DNA of 64,000 nucleotides from Siphonodentalium dalli (Eukaryota > Mollusca > Scaphopoda > Gadilida > Siphonodentaliidae): assembly GCA_032622095.1 (NCBI GenBank), contig CP136061.1, positions 47,935,797-47,999,796 of the forward strand, read 5' to 3'. Positions 34,037 through 43,663 of this stretch are shown in pieces. The translations under genes and the position numbers were made by a program. The notes beneath the pieces were generated by a model, which ran no database searches, was not told where the DNA came from, and saw only the letters and a list, made by a program, of their open reading frames with translations. Each line of letters begins with the position of its first letter. Position 1 is the first letter of the stretch.

Positions 34037-34974
34037 CAGCAACTGACTGCCAACTGTGAAATGATATACTGTTCATCATTCTACGATAACACCTGAGAGT
34101 TGTGCAAATTTGGAGTGTTGAACTTGAATAGCTATTTACTCGTGGGATCAAATTTTGCGTATCGCGATACTTATCGTATCGTTGGCCCCGTATCGCGATA
34201 CGTTTCGTATCGTGACCAATGTATCGTTACAGGCCTAGTATCAACAATGAAGAGGGGATCAGTTTGGTAAACACTTAAATTGGTAGCTGTAAGGAACCGA
34301 AAACCTATTAATAACTGATCTTCAATGGATAGTAAATTACCTAACAGTATTAATGCGTCCTCTGTGCAATATGCATGCATCTCATTTTCCTAATAAATAC
34401 TGATGGATGTGAATCATTGAATGCGATGAATGGTGGATGGGGAGTAACTCTTACAATGTACTTTCAAACTTTTGTAGTCATCAAACTTCGTCGATCTCAG
34501 TGTTGTACAGAAATCTGCCATTTGAGTTGTATCTCTCTAATCTCCTTGACCTATGGCATTATACCGTATATGGGATGGAGACTTGTGAGGTTTTCCGATT
34601 GCATGACTGGCTGTAATTCCCTTGTGCCATCCCAACTCCTGGAATCCGGAGTCATGTTTGGTTTACATCATCTTAGTGAGATTATAATGAATTTGTCAGT
34701 CTATTTATGGATCACTTGTGAATGTGCTATCTGAGCATGCATTCGCTAGTATCGCAAAGTTTCTTAGCATAAGAGGAATGTTGTAAGTACTCTAGCTGTA
34801 GTCTATAGAAACCATGGGAACGTGGTCAATGTACCTGAGAGAACAGATTCGATCAAATTTGAATCAGGACAGCCAATTTCGAATCAAATGGAATCAGAAA
34901 AAAAGATTCTGAATCGCATCCAATCAATTCAATATGCAGGGCCCTCCCTACCTGGCACCTGATTATCTCCTTAA

Positions 34975-37567
34975 CCCTTTGAACCCGACTGGCCGCAAAA
35001 GCGGCCAGCCAGAAAACGTTCATACACCCGACTGGCCGCAAAAGCGGCCAGCAGCTTCAGTGACATCATAAACCTATGTAGCATGTGTATACATGTTATA
35101 ACCATTGGTATATCCACTTATATCTATGTAAATGATCCCAAGGAACTTCAGCAGTTCCATGGGTGCATGTGTATGAGTTTGTTTCCGACTAGTTGGGGTA
35201 GAAAAACACGCGCATGCGCACAGCGAAGAATTCAACAAACGTACATTATTTGAAGCGATTCGGGTAAAGCTCTACATTGTTGCGCGGTTCGCAGGATTGT
35301 AGAAAGACACCATTTCGATCACTCTTTTTGGTTTAAATTAGTATTGAATACATAGCCAGTGCTATGTTCTGTCATATGCGAGGAAGGCGCACGCAGTTTC
35401 TTATTTGAGTCGATTTGTTTCGCGCATGCGCATAGGATAAAATGATAAATGTATGGATTTTTGTGAAATGATACAATCACATCAAGGATCTCCATAGTAC
35501 ATAAATTTGCGTTATACAGCTGCACATTTTGACATTGCACCAAAGTAGTACTGTGGAAATGAATTGCATGGTCACAATACCATCTAGTCCGATCTACTTA
35601 CGCGTGCACATTACAAACACGTGGTCAAATCGTGCATTATTGAGCAATTATGTAAAGTTTAAGACTCGTGACACCATTTGAACATGACCATCACCGTGCC
35701 TTTTAGGCGATTTATAAAACGGGACGTAATGCCATTGAATGCACAGGGAAGTGGTGTCATTCGATCACTTGGGCTATATGCTTAGCAACCATTGATACCG
35801 TTAAATACAAACTACATGTAGGTTCAATCTTCTGACCTGATGTATCTCCAGTTTCACAATAGGGTATTGACTGCATAGAAAATGCCGTTTCTTAGCGCGG
35901 AATTATACGACGCTATAAGCTATAATTGCATTATACTTCCAGTTCCGGGTAGTTGCTTAGAAACCGTTACCAGGGAGTGATCGTGTGGCAAAGTATACCG
36001 TTCTAACAAAAATACACAGTGGCCCATGGGAACATACCTGTAAAATTTCAGACCTGTAGCACCATTTGAACATAACCATCAGCATGTGCATGCCAAGAAT
36101 GTCTAAATTGGGGCATAATACAATTGGATTCACGGGGCAATGGTGTCATTCGATCATTTGGGGTATTTGCTTAGCAACAGTTGCTACCCTTAAATACAAG
36201 TTAGGATCAGACTTCTGGCCAGATATATCTCAAATTTCACAATAGGGTGTTGACTGCATCAAAAACGCCATTTCCTTGGGCTGAATTACGACCGTAAAAG
36301 CTATAATTGCATTTTACTTTCAATATCGGGTAGATGCCTAGCAACCGTTACCAGGGAGTGACCACGTGGCAATGTAACCAGATCGTAAAATAATCAGTGG
36401 TCCATGGGGAACATACATCTAAAGTTTCAGAAATGTGACACCACTTGAACATAAACAACACCATACATCTAAACACTGGCCACAATATAAACTAGAATGC
36501 ACTCAGAGAGATGCCAACGTGCGCAAAAATGTAATAAACAATAATTTAAAAAATAATTTCACTGTATTTTACTTAATTAATTTAATTTAATTTAATGTTA
36601 GCAAAAAAAGACAATTACCATTTCTCATTTCATGACAGATAAAAGGCAAATTACTATATTAATCATTTAAGTCATTAAAACCAATTCCATGTTGCCGAAA
36701 GGATGAGACTTTAATATCGATTACATTTTTTTCAGCGGCATATTTTCATTTTCATTTTCCGATAGTCAAAGTTGACCAAAGGAGCAATTATAAGAAATAA
36801 TTAATACTATTTGTGTAAATATTGATAGCAGCCAATATGCACCAATAACTATCAATAAATAATCAATAATTAATCAATAACGATCATTTTATGTAATAAT
36901 AAACTCTTCAAATGGTGTTTGTGTCAACAAATGCGTTTTGTTTTGTGTTACGTCATTCGTCGTATTTGACCCGGAACTCGGCTGAATGTTAGGCTATTCA
37001 GCCTATTGCGTCGAATTACGAAATCGCGTTTTGAATGTCTCTCTTTTTCCGCACGATAATAAGAGGTCTTCGCACGAACCAAAAGTGATAAAACTTCCCA
37101 ATTATAAGTAAAAATACCCAAATGAAGGAGTCTATGTAGGTCCCGAAGGAGTCTATAGACTCTTTGATGTAGAGTTCTGATGGAGAAAATGTAGGTCGAT
37201 CTATTTTTGTCATAACTCTGACGTATTTTGACCTGGGAGAAAAAATCGTAATCGAGGCTCACTACGAGCATGCCAGTTTTAAATATAGAAACAGGGAATC
37301 CTGACAAATGGCGATATCGGCGACAAACAAATAATCGAAAACAACACATAAAATAAACATAGCAGAAACGCGGCACAGTAAAAATGTCAGAACGCCACGA
37401 GGTTTTACGTCGTTTTTGGTGACGTCATGGAGTGTGACACCAAGCTACCAAGCTACCAAGCTACGAATCTGTCTGATCGCCATACTGTTGCGCGAGCGCA
37501 CGTAAAAATACCACTGGGAGCCCAGGGTCAGGGTGTCGATCGTTGTGGGGAGCCAGGGTTCAAAGGG
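34975..37567. mobile_element. piggyBac-like non-autonomous element (2.6 kb)
   Basis: Terminal inverted repeats CCCTTTGAACCC are exact at both ends and each is flanked by TTAA (34971-34974 and 37568-37571), the signature of piggyBac-type transposition. The left end carries two copies of the hairpin CTGGCCGCAAAAGCGGCCAG (from 34988 and 35033). The right end carries ggagcccaggg and ggagccaggg. The interior includes two diverged copies of a ~385-bp unit (35680-36450; gcttagcaac, tttcacaatagggt, cgttaccagggagtg). An open frame of 142 codons on the minus strand at 36948-37376 shows no transposase features. The element lies in a TAF13 intron. Confidence 0.8.
35680..36450. repeat. Two ~385-bp diverged tandem units inside the piggyBac-like element
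   Basis: Both units contain, in order, gaacat.accatca.c, tggtgtcattcgatca, gcttagcaac, tttcacaatagggt, ttgactgcat and cgttaccagggagtga. Divergence is roughly 20 per cent by eye. Confidence 0.7.
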
Positions 37568-37710
37568 TTAATGTGTGTGACGTCTCCTGACGTCCGATCC
37601 ATTGGTCAGCTACTGAATTCTTATTTGTGTGAATTAATGTGAGGACTGATGAAAACCATGCCATTGTTGTGGGGAGAAATTTGATTCTCTGTCAATATCG
37701 TGTGAGATAT

Positions 37711-38035
37711 TTGAGGTGAACGACTGTTCAGTTCACCTAAATGTTACCGAAAATGAAAATGACGCAAACGAAAACCAGGTCGCGCCAAATTTTTCTGTAC
37801 TGTACATGTAGGTCTCGAGGTCACTGATTCTCTCCTTAAGTATTGCTCTATCAAGTCCCAAAAGGAGACATTAAAAATTATTTGGTCAATGAGTTGCACA
37901 TTAGTAGTTAATAATAGCAGCTGTGGTGATTATAACAATTTGTGTAACTCTTCTGATAACCTAAAGGTTACCTAAGCACAAAGCAGGCAAACGAAAAATA
38001 GGTTAAAAAAATTATGAAATCTGCAGTCCTGATAA
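37711..38035. repeat. Dispersed repeat, family D, copy 2
   Basis: Collinear with 9112-9424, starting ttgaggtgaacgac..ttcagttcacct and ending caaacgaaaaataggtta. Lies in a TAF13 intron. Confidence 0.7.
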
Positions 38036-38058
38036 TTCGGCTCTGCTTCAGGTCCAAA

Positions 38059-38266
38059 ATGGACATCCAGGTATCAAATCTCCATGTAGATAACTTATAA
38101 TCAGTATATCATGGACATCCAGGTATCAAATCTCCATGTAGATAACTTATAATCAGTATATCATGGACATCCAGGTATCAAATCTCCATGTAGATAACTT
38201 ATAATCAGTATATCATGGACATCCAGGTATCAAATCTCCATGTAGATAACTTATAATCAGTATATC
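38059..38266. repeat. 52-bp minisatellite, four identical copies
   Basis: Unit starts atggacatccaggtatc at 38059, 38111, 38163 and 38215. The copies appear identical, implying recent expansion or homogenisation. There are no unique spacers between units, so it is not a CRISPR array. Confidence 0.95.
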
Positions 38267-38342
38267 ATTTTTCAAGCCGTACAGATTTCCCTAAATTGAG
38301 TTATTCATCAACCTCGAAATGTTCTGATTAATGATTACCTAT

Positions 38343-39870
38343 CAAGCCTGAGTTTAGTGTGCCTGTCATTTGCATAATGAGGTCCCCAGAGGGTGAATTT
38401 AGTGACGCTATCCCACACAGCAGCCTAGCATCACTAAATTCACCCTCTGGGGACCTCATTCTGCTTAGGCCTAATCTTCTATGGAAAGTTTCTTTATTAT
38501 CAAATTTCTATAGAAACTTCTGCACATAGATTCTATTTCTTTTTTATAACTTCGTTGCGGGGGGGGTATACTAGAGTCAGCTTGTCCGTCCGTCCGTCGT
38601 CCGTCCGTGGACACAAATTTGTCCGGAGTTTTTCTCAGTCGTTTTTTAATCAATTTCCGTGAAACTTGGCACAGACATCAACCACCATGGGAACCTGTGT
38701 ACCTGCGATTATGACGTCTGTCAGACTTTTTTTGGTGGAGTTATCCCCCCTTTTTGGACTTAGAAAATTTCGCAACATGTATACTTTTGTCCGAGCTTTA
38801 TTCCTACATTTTTCGGTCAATTTTTAAAAAACGTGGCACAGATATTTAGTACCATGGGAACTTGTGCACCTGCGATTATGACGTCTGTCCGACATTTTTT
38901 GGTGGAGTTATCCCCCTTTTTCGACTTAGAAACTTTTTTTGCAACATGCATAATTTTGTCCGAGCTTTTATTCCTACATTTTTCGGTCAATGTTTTTTAA
39001 TCTTGGCACTGATATTTAGTACCATGGGAACCTGCGATTATGACGTCTGTCCGACATTTTTTGTGTGGAGTTATTCCCCTTTTTCAACTTAGAAAATTTC
39101 GCAACATGTATACTTTTGTCCGAGCTTTTATTCCTACATTTTTCGGTCAATTTTTTTAAAACGTGGCACAGATATTTAGTACCATGGGAACTTGTGCACC
39201 TGCGATTATGACGTCTGTCCGACATTTTTTGGTGGAGTTATCCCCCTTTTTCGACTTAGAAACTTTTTTTGCAACATGCATAATTTTGTCCGAGCTTTTA
39301 TTCCTACATTTTTCGGTCAATGTTTTTTAATCTTGGCACTGATATTTAGTACCATGGGAACCTGCGATTATGACGTCTGTCCGACATTTTTTGTGTGGAG
39401 TTATTCCCACTTTTTCGCAACATACATAATTTTGTCCAAGCTTTTATTCCTACATTTTTTTATCAATAGGTTTAAGATTAGGGTTATGGTTGTACACCTG
39501 CAATAGGAACTGTTATTTTATTATTTTAACTAAATGTTTACTGACATGTGAAACATCTTAGTATTTTAAAAACAGGGGGGTATCCGTAGTCCCATTGGGA
39601 CAGTCACACCTCTAGTTTTGTTTCTCTATATCCCCAAATTGGCAGAAGACACGTTGCATAATCGAGATTCCCAATGGGGGTAGATCACAATATTCGCCAT
39701 TTGGGAACTTCAATCTGAGTCTATGTCTCCCATAGCAGATGAGGCCATGCAGAATGATGTTCCCAGTTTTAGAATTTAGTGATGCTAGCCCACTATGCGG
39801 GATAGCTTCACTAAATTAACCCTCTGGGGACCTCATTCTGCAAATGACAGGCACACTAAACTCAGACTTG
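38343..39870. mobile_element. Family A dumbbell element, copy 7, split by a family G array
   Basis: The left end caagcctgagtttagtgtg and palindrome span 38343-38466; the interior is broken at ~38548 and resumes at ~39613 with ttttgtttctctatatcc. The right palindrome and end gcacactaaactcagacttg close at 39870. It ends 19 bp before the last TAF13 coding exon, so the dumbbell end and the acceptor region are contiguous. Confidence 0.8.
38548..39612 (+). repeat. Family G array element with identical 330-bp double units
   Basis: It starts with ggggggggtatactag and gtccgtccgtcgtccgtcc, then ~163-bp units (accatgggaac, tgcgattatgacgtctgtc, gagttatccccctttttcg, ttttgtccgagctttta). The paired units 38850-39180 and 39180-39510 are nearly identical at a spacing of exactly 330 bp. 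It ends gggtatccgtagtcccattggg..cacacctctag. Open frames across it are incidental. Confidence 0.8.
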
Positions 39871-39889
39871 TTACCTATTCTCATTACAG

Positions 39890-40066
39890 ACAAAGAAGGG
39901 TATGGATGTTGGGCGTGCTGGAAGGATAAGTGTTGAAGATATCATATTCCTAATAAGGAAAGACCCAAAGAAATACTCACGTGTCAAGGAACTTTTGTTA
40001 ATGAATGAGGAACTGAGGAAAGCTAGGAAAGCCTTCGATGAGATCAAATACGCCAACACGAAATGA
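39890..40066 (+). CDS. TAF13: TAF13 C-terminal histone-fold exon with stop codon
   Basis: The acceptor ttctcattacag precedes ACAAAG. The exon encodes 58 residues: TKKGMDVGRAGRISVEDIIF, then LIRKDPKKYSRVKELLLMNE and ELRKARKAFDEIKYANTK, followed by TGA at 40064. This matches the second half of the TAF13 histone fold and its conserved C-terminal helix (VEDIVFLIRKDP and MNEELKRARKAFDE in human). Phase 0 joins the exon at 31713-31810. The protein would work with TAF11 in TFIID. The last 36 coding bases and the 3' UTR are repeated twice more downstream. Confidence 0.95.
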   Translation, partial: TKKGMDVGRAGRISVEDIIFLIRKDPKKYSRVKELLLMNEELRKARKAFDEIKYANTK

Positions 40067-40330
40067 GGAGAGGAAAAAACTATATGTAGATGAACTGTTC
40101 ATCTAGGCAGCTTGGCTTGACATAGGCCATATGGTGTTGCCTTTAATGAGATAAAATATGCAACACAAACTGAGGAGTGACAAAAACTATATGGTGATGA
40201 ACTTTTTATATCGTCAGCTGGGCTGGACATACTAAGCCATTTCGTGGAGCCTTTGATGATAAAATTTGAATTTACAAATTGAAGGGTGAAAGCAGTCATG
40301 TTGGGATGAACTAGTCATCTAGCAGTTGGC
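40031..40330 (+). repeat. Tandem triplication spanning the TAF13 stop codon
   Basis: The segment from gccttcgatgagatcaaata through the stop codon and cttgacatag recurs at 40139 and 40249, spacing 108 and 110 bp. Shared words include actatatg..gatgaact, catctag.cag and ggct.gacat. Copies 2 and 3 have lost coding meaning. The repeats are probably transcribed as 3' UTR. Confidence 0.85.
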
Positions 40331-40919
40331 TGGACATGCCATGCACTAGTTGGCAGATCTCATGTTGGTTTTTTTCCGGTCACAGTATAGTGGTGATTTA
40401 GATCATGTTATGAATCCATACTGTGGCTGCGCCCGTAGAGATCATATTCACCAGTTCAAACCTGAGAACTTTTTGATGTTCTGATGGGGACTTTATAACA
40501 CTGAAAAAATAACGCAGGTAATATATTTATTTGTTGATAACTGTTACTTAACAATGTATTTAGTATGCGAAGGTCCCAGCCGAGATTGAATAATTTATGC
40601 GGCTGTCATTTGTGAAGCGATTTCGCTCCGTGTCGCCTACAATACTGACATTTCCCCAGGATAATTAATTTCTATGTTTATCACGAAATCTGCTCACAAA
40701 AGTCGCCTAACTCATGTAATCTTTGTAATAGTTGGCGTGCATCTGGGCGGGCTGCAACAAACATTATAACAGCCATTTATTGATGGATTATGACCATTAT
40801 TGGTATCTGAGTTAATTGTCATGTGCGACGACTGCACACAGAAATTCTGGTCCACCCCGGCTTTCTAACCAGAGTTATGTGAATTTCCACTGATCTATAT
40901 TTATAGATATTTGATGTCC
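40331..40919. other. Downstream of TAF13, no gene seen
   Basis: Probably 3' UTR and intergenic sequence. I see no clear AATAAA signal close to the triplication and no repeat. Confidence 0.4.
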
Positions 40920-41400
40920 GTTAGTGTGATAACATGAACAAAAATGAACCAATTTCATTCATATTTGGTATATGGATCTTTCACAACAATATCTGGAATG
41001 AGTTTGAAAACCAGATTTGTCCGATCGTTTACGGCCCTTAATTTATCTATTTTGCAATTTTATGATCGTTATTGATAAAACATGATCAAATGTCAACCAA
41101 TTACTTTCATATCTGATATATGGACCTTTCACAACAATATCCTGATCTAGTCGAAAATCAGGTTTGTCTGATTTATTTTACCTGAGTTACGACCCTTAGT
41201 TTGTCTTATTTAGCAATTTTATGAACGTTAGTGTGAAAACTTGAACAAATGTCAACCGATTCCATTCATATTTGGTATATGGATCTTTCCCAATAATATC
41301 TTGATTGAGTTCAAAAACCAGGTTTGTCTGATTAGTTTTTACCTGAGTTAACTCAGTTAAGACCCTTAGTGCTGATTAATGGTTCTTTAGTTTGTCCAAT
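40920..41400. repeat. Three diverged ~155-bp tandem units
   Basis: tcatatttggtatatggatc, tttcacaacaatatc and acc.ggtttgtc recur three times, with acggcccttaatttat-type endings. These match array units without a visible head. Confidence 0.6.
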
Positions 41401-41736
41401 TTTAGTGATTCTCGGTCGACCAGATTCATTCTATCAGGAAAAAACTCGACCAGAGCCATCTTTGATGCGCAACCCATGTTTCAATGTTATAAAGTTCCCC
41501 ATCAGAACTTCAAAAACTTCCAAGCTTTTAAACTGGTGGAATATGATTGCTACAGGCATAGCCAGAGTAGAGATGCATGACATGATTTAAGTGATGACGC
41601 AGTGGAGAGGAGCGTCTGGTTGAACAGAATGATGCATCCATGCATCAGAAGGTCGATATACTTTTGTGTGGACATAGGCTTGATGTATTATGGAGAAATA
41701 AAGATGGTCTATCTCTTTCCATAACAAGTTTATATA

Positions 41737-41949
41737 CAGTAATGCTCTAATTACTCGACCTCTTAACCACAGCAGAATTATGGGTAACTTTTCAGGATTT
41801 AGTTGGAAATATGGCTTGTTGCCATTCATCGGAAAGCTCTCGGCGAGAGCTTTCCGATGAATGGCAACAAGCCATATTTCCAACTAAATCCTGAAAAGTT
41901 ACCCATAATTCTGCTGTGGTTAAGAGGTCGATTAATTAGAGCATTACTG
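41737..41949. mobile_element. Tc1/mariner-like hairpin MITE, family B, copy 4
   Basis: Starts CAGTAATGCTC and ends GAGCATTACTG, flanked by TA at 41735-41736 and 41950-41951. Arms of ~105 bp are close to perfectly complementary, the best-preserved copy in the window. Confidence 0.9.
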
Positions 41950-42044
41950 TAGTTTCCTGGGTATAAAATAATAAATATGAATCGAAGAGATGATTCTCAG
42001 ATGAAGAGCCCTGTCAGGAAACACTTCTATCAATTAATATTGAT

Positions 42045-42293
42045 TATACCCCCCGCATTTAAGATGTGGGGGGGGGGGGGGGGTATACTGGAATCAGCTT
42101 GTCTGTCCATCGTCCGTCCGTCTGTTGTCTGTATACACGAATTTGTCAGGAGTTTTTCTCAGTCATTTTTTTTATCATTTTCCATGAAACTTGGCACAGA
42201 CAATTGAAGCGGGAGACTCGCATACATATTGAGAATACATTGGCACAGGGTTTTTGCAAAATTTCAGGACACTCCAGTCATGGAAGGGTTAAG
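42045..42293. repeat. Truncated family G head joined to a family C fragment
   Basis: TATACCCCCCGC ... GGGGGGTATA is a palindromic head, followed by tccatcgtccgtccgtctg and one array unit to ~42205. It then switches to a family C right half (gggagactcgcatacatat, attggcac, tttttgcaaaatttcag, catggaagggttaa). The switch point shows recombination or insertion between two families. Confidence 0.6.
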
Positions 42294-42518
42294 TACCTAT
42301 ACATGTGCGCCTGCTTTACACTATAGTAGTATTGTAGTGAGAAAGGGGGGTGATATAATTTCTCCCAAGTTACCATCGCTTAGACAACTAACAAATTTTG
42401 CCCATTTATCCGAGCAATGGCATCGATGCCACCACAGATGGATCGGCAGAGGATTCCCCATTTCAATTAATACCACAAATGCCACTCAATTCCATTTCAA
42501 CCAACCGACATATCACCA

Positions 42519-42773
42519 TTAACATTTTTGATAGCAACGAAATCTTTTGATAATTCTGATATATTTCTTCATAATTCCGCTTTCACTTTGTATTCTCGTC
42601 TACATAATATTAATCACGATCGAAGTGCATGCTTATACAAGCCAATCAGCGACCTCATCTTCACAATCAGGTCGGGTCATGTTGAAAATGTAGATGAGGT
42701 CACAAAGTGAATTCGGAAAAAATGAAAATTATTTCAAAATTGTCCACAGATTTCGTCGCTATCAAAAATGTTA
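42519..42773. mobile_element. Small foldback/MITE, ~255 bp
   Basis: Ends taacatttttgatagcaacg and the complement of taacatttttgatagcgacg, extending inward to gaaatc. An inner pair tccgctttcactttgt / acaaagtgaattcgga also matches. Non-coding; no certain target duplication. Confidence 0.65.
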
Positions 42774-42862
42774 CTGACGATATGTTGATTTATATGCGCA
42801 GTTAAATAATCAGCCGATATGTCTGCATATAGCGTTTAATGCGATTGGAAAGTGCTTTATCC

Positions 42863-43655
42863 ATTTTTATGTTTACCCATACCATAGTATGGTAAACATA
42901 ATGTCGACGTCCGGATTGACCACTCGTCGTGCGTCCGTCCATCCGTCCGTCTGTCTGTCTGTCTGTCTGTCCGTGGACACTTTACGCATGGTGCGATAAC
43001 TCTAACTCAAATATTTTATATCCGATCGGAACCAAATTTTGTATATGAGTTTCTCAGACCGAAATACAGATCGAGTTCGAATATGGGTTTGATCCAAGTT
43101 TTTTTTACGGAGTTATGGCCCTTTTTCGACTTCGAATTCACGCATGCTGTCATAACTCAAACAATTTTTATCTGATCGGAACCAAATTTGGTATGCGAGT
43201 TTCAGAGCCCAAAATACAGATCGAGTTCGAATATGGGTTTGATCAGATTATTTTTAATGGAGTTATGGCCCTTTGATATAGAATTCATCCATGCTTCGAT
43301 AGCTCAACCAGTTATCGTCTGATAGGAACCAAATTTGGTATGTGAGTTTCTCAACTCAAAATACAATGGTTTTTTTTTACAGAGTTATGGCCCTCTTTCG
43401 ACTTAGAATTCATGGATGCTACGATAACTAAAAAAAATATTATCTCATGAGAACCAAATTTGGTATGTGAGTTTCTCTATCTAAAATACAATTCGAGTTC
43501 GAATATGGGTTTGATCAGATTATTTTTAATGGAGTTATGGCCCTTTGATATAGAATTCATCCATGCTTCGATAGCTCAACCAGTTATCGTCTGATAGGAA
43601 CCAAATTTGGTATGTGAGTTTCTCAACTCAAAATACAAATCAATTTTGAATATGG
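42863..43655 (+). repeat. Family I array element, copy 1
   Basis: Head palindrome gtttacccataccatag/tatggtaaac (42869-42901), then cgtccgtccatccgtccgtc and GTCT repeats, then ~136-bp units (gagttatggccctttttcg, ggaaccaaatttggtatg, gagttcgaatatgggtttga). Two units recur almost exactly at a spacing of 272 bp (43221 and 43493). The array continues after the hAT element, to ~44880. Non-coding. Confidence 0.7.
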
Positions 43656-43663
43656 GTTAGATC

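Larger units (their letters stand above)
33020..34237. mobile_element. hAT-type element (inner, 1.2 kb) nested in the outer hAT
   Basis: The ends are TAGGCCTGTAACGAT and the complement of TAGGCCTGTAACGAT. Perfect duplications GTATCAAC flank it (33012-33019 and 34238-34245). Subterminal tatcgcgatac-type repeats are palindromic. It retains a BED-finger coding fragment (33250-33624) and contains a separate foldback at 33814-34036. Confidence 0.9.
32913..34950. mobile_element. hAT-type element (outer) with perfect 8-bp target duplication
   Basis: The ends are TAGGGCCCTGCG and the complement of TAGGGAGGGCCCTGC. The duplication CCTGGCAC flanks both sides (32905-32912 and 34951-34958). Subterminal gaatcgaattgaatcg repeats resemble those of the 32028 element. 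About 1.2 kb of its length is a second hAT element at 33020-34237; without it the element is ~810 bp. No transposase is seen in its own sequence. Confidence 0.85.

Noticed and set aside
34988-35052. Two GC hairpins as transcription terminators
   Set aside because: No T tract follows and the context is a eukaryotic transposon end.
36948-37376. 142-codon minus-strand frame inside the piggyBac-like element
   Set aside because: No DDD transposase motifs, no recognisable domain and no start context; left as incidental.
38059-38266. Regular 52-bp repeats resembling a CRISPR array
   Set aside because: Units are contiguous and identical with no unique spacers, and the DNA is eukaryotic.
38862-39506. 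Two plus-strand frames with nearly identical translations 330 bp apart
   Set aside because: They arise from a duplicated array unit in a non-coding repeat, not from a gene pair.
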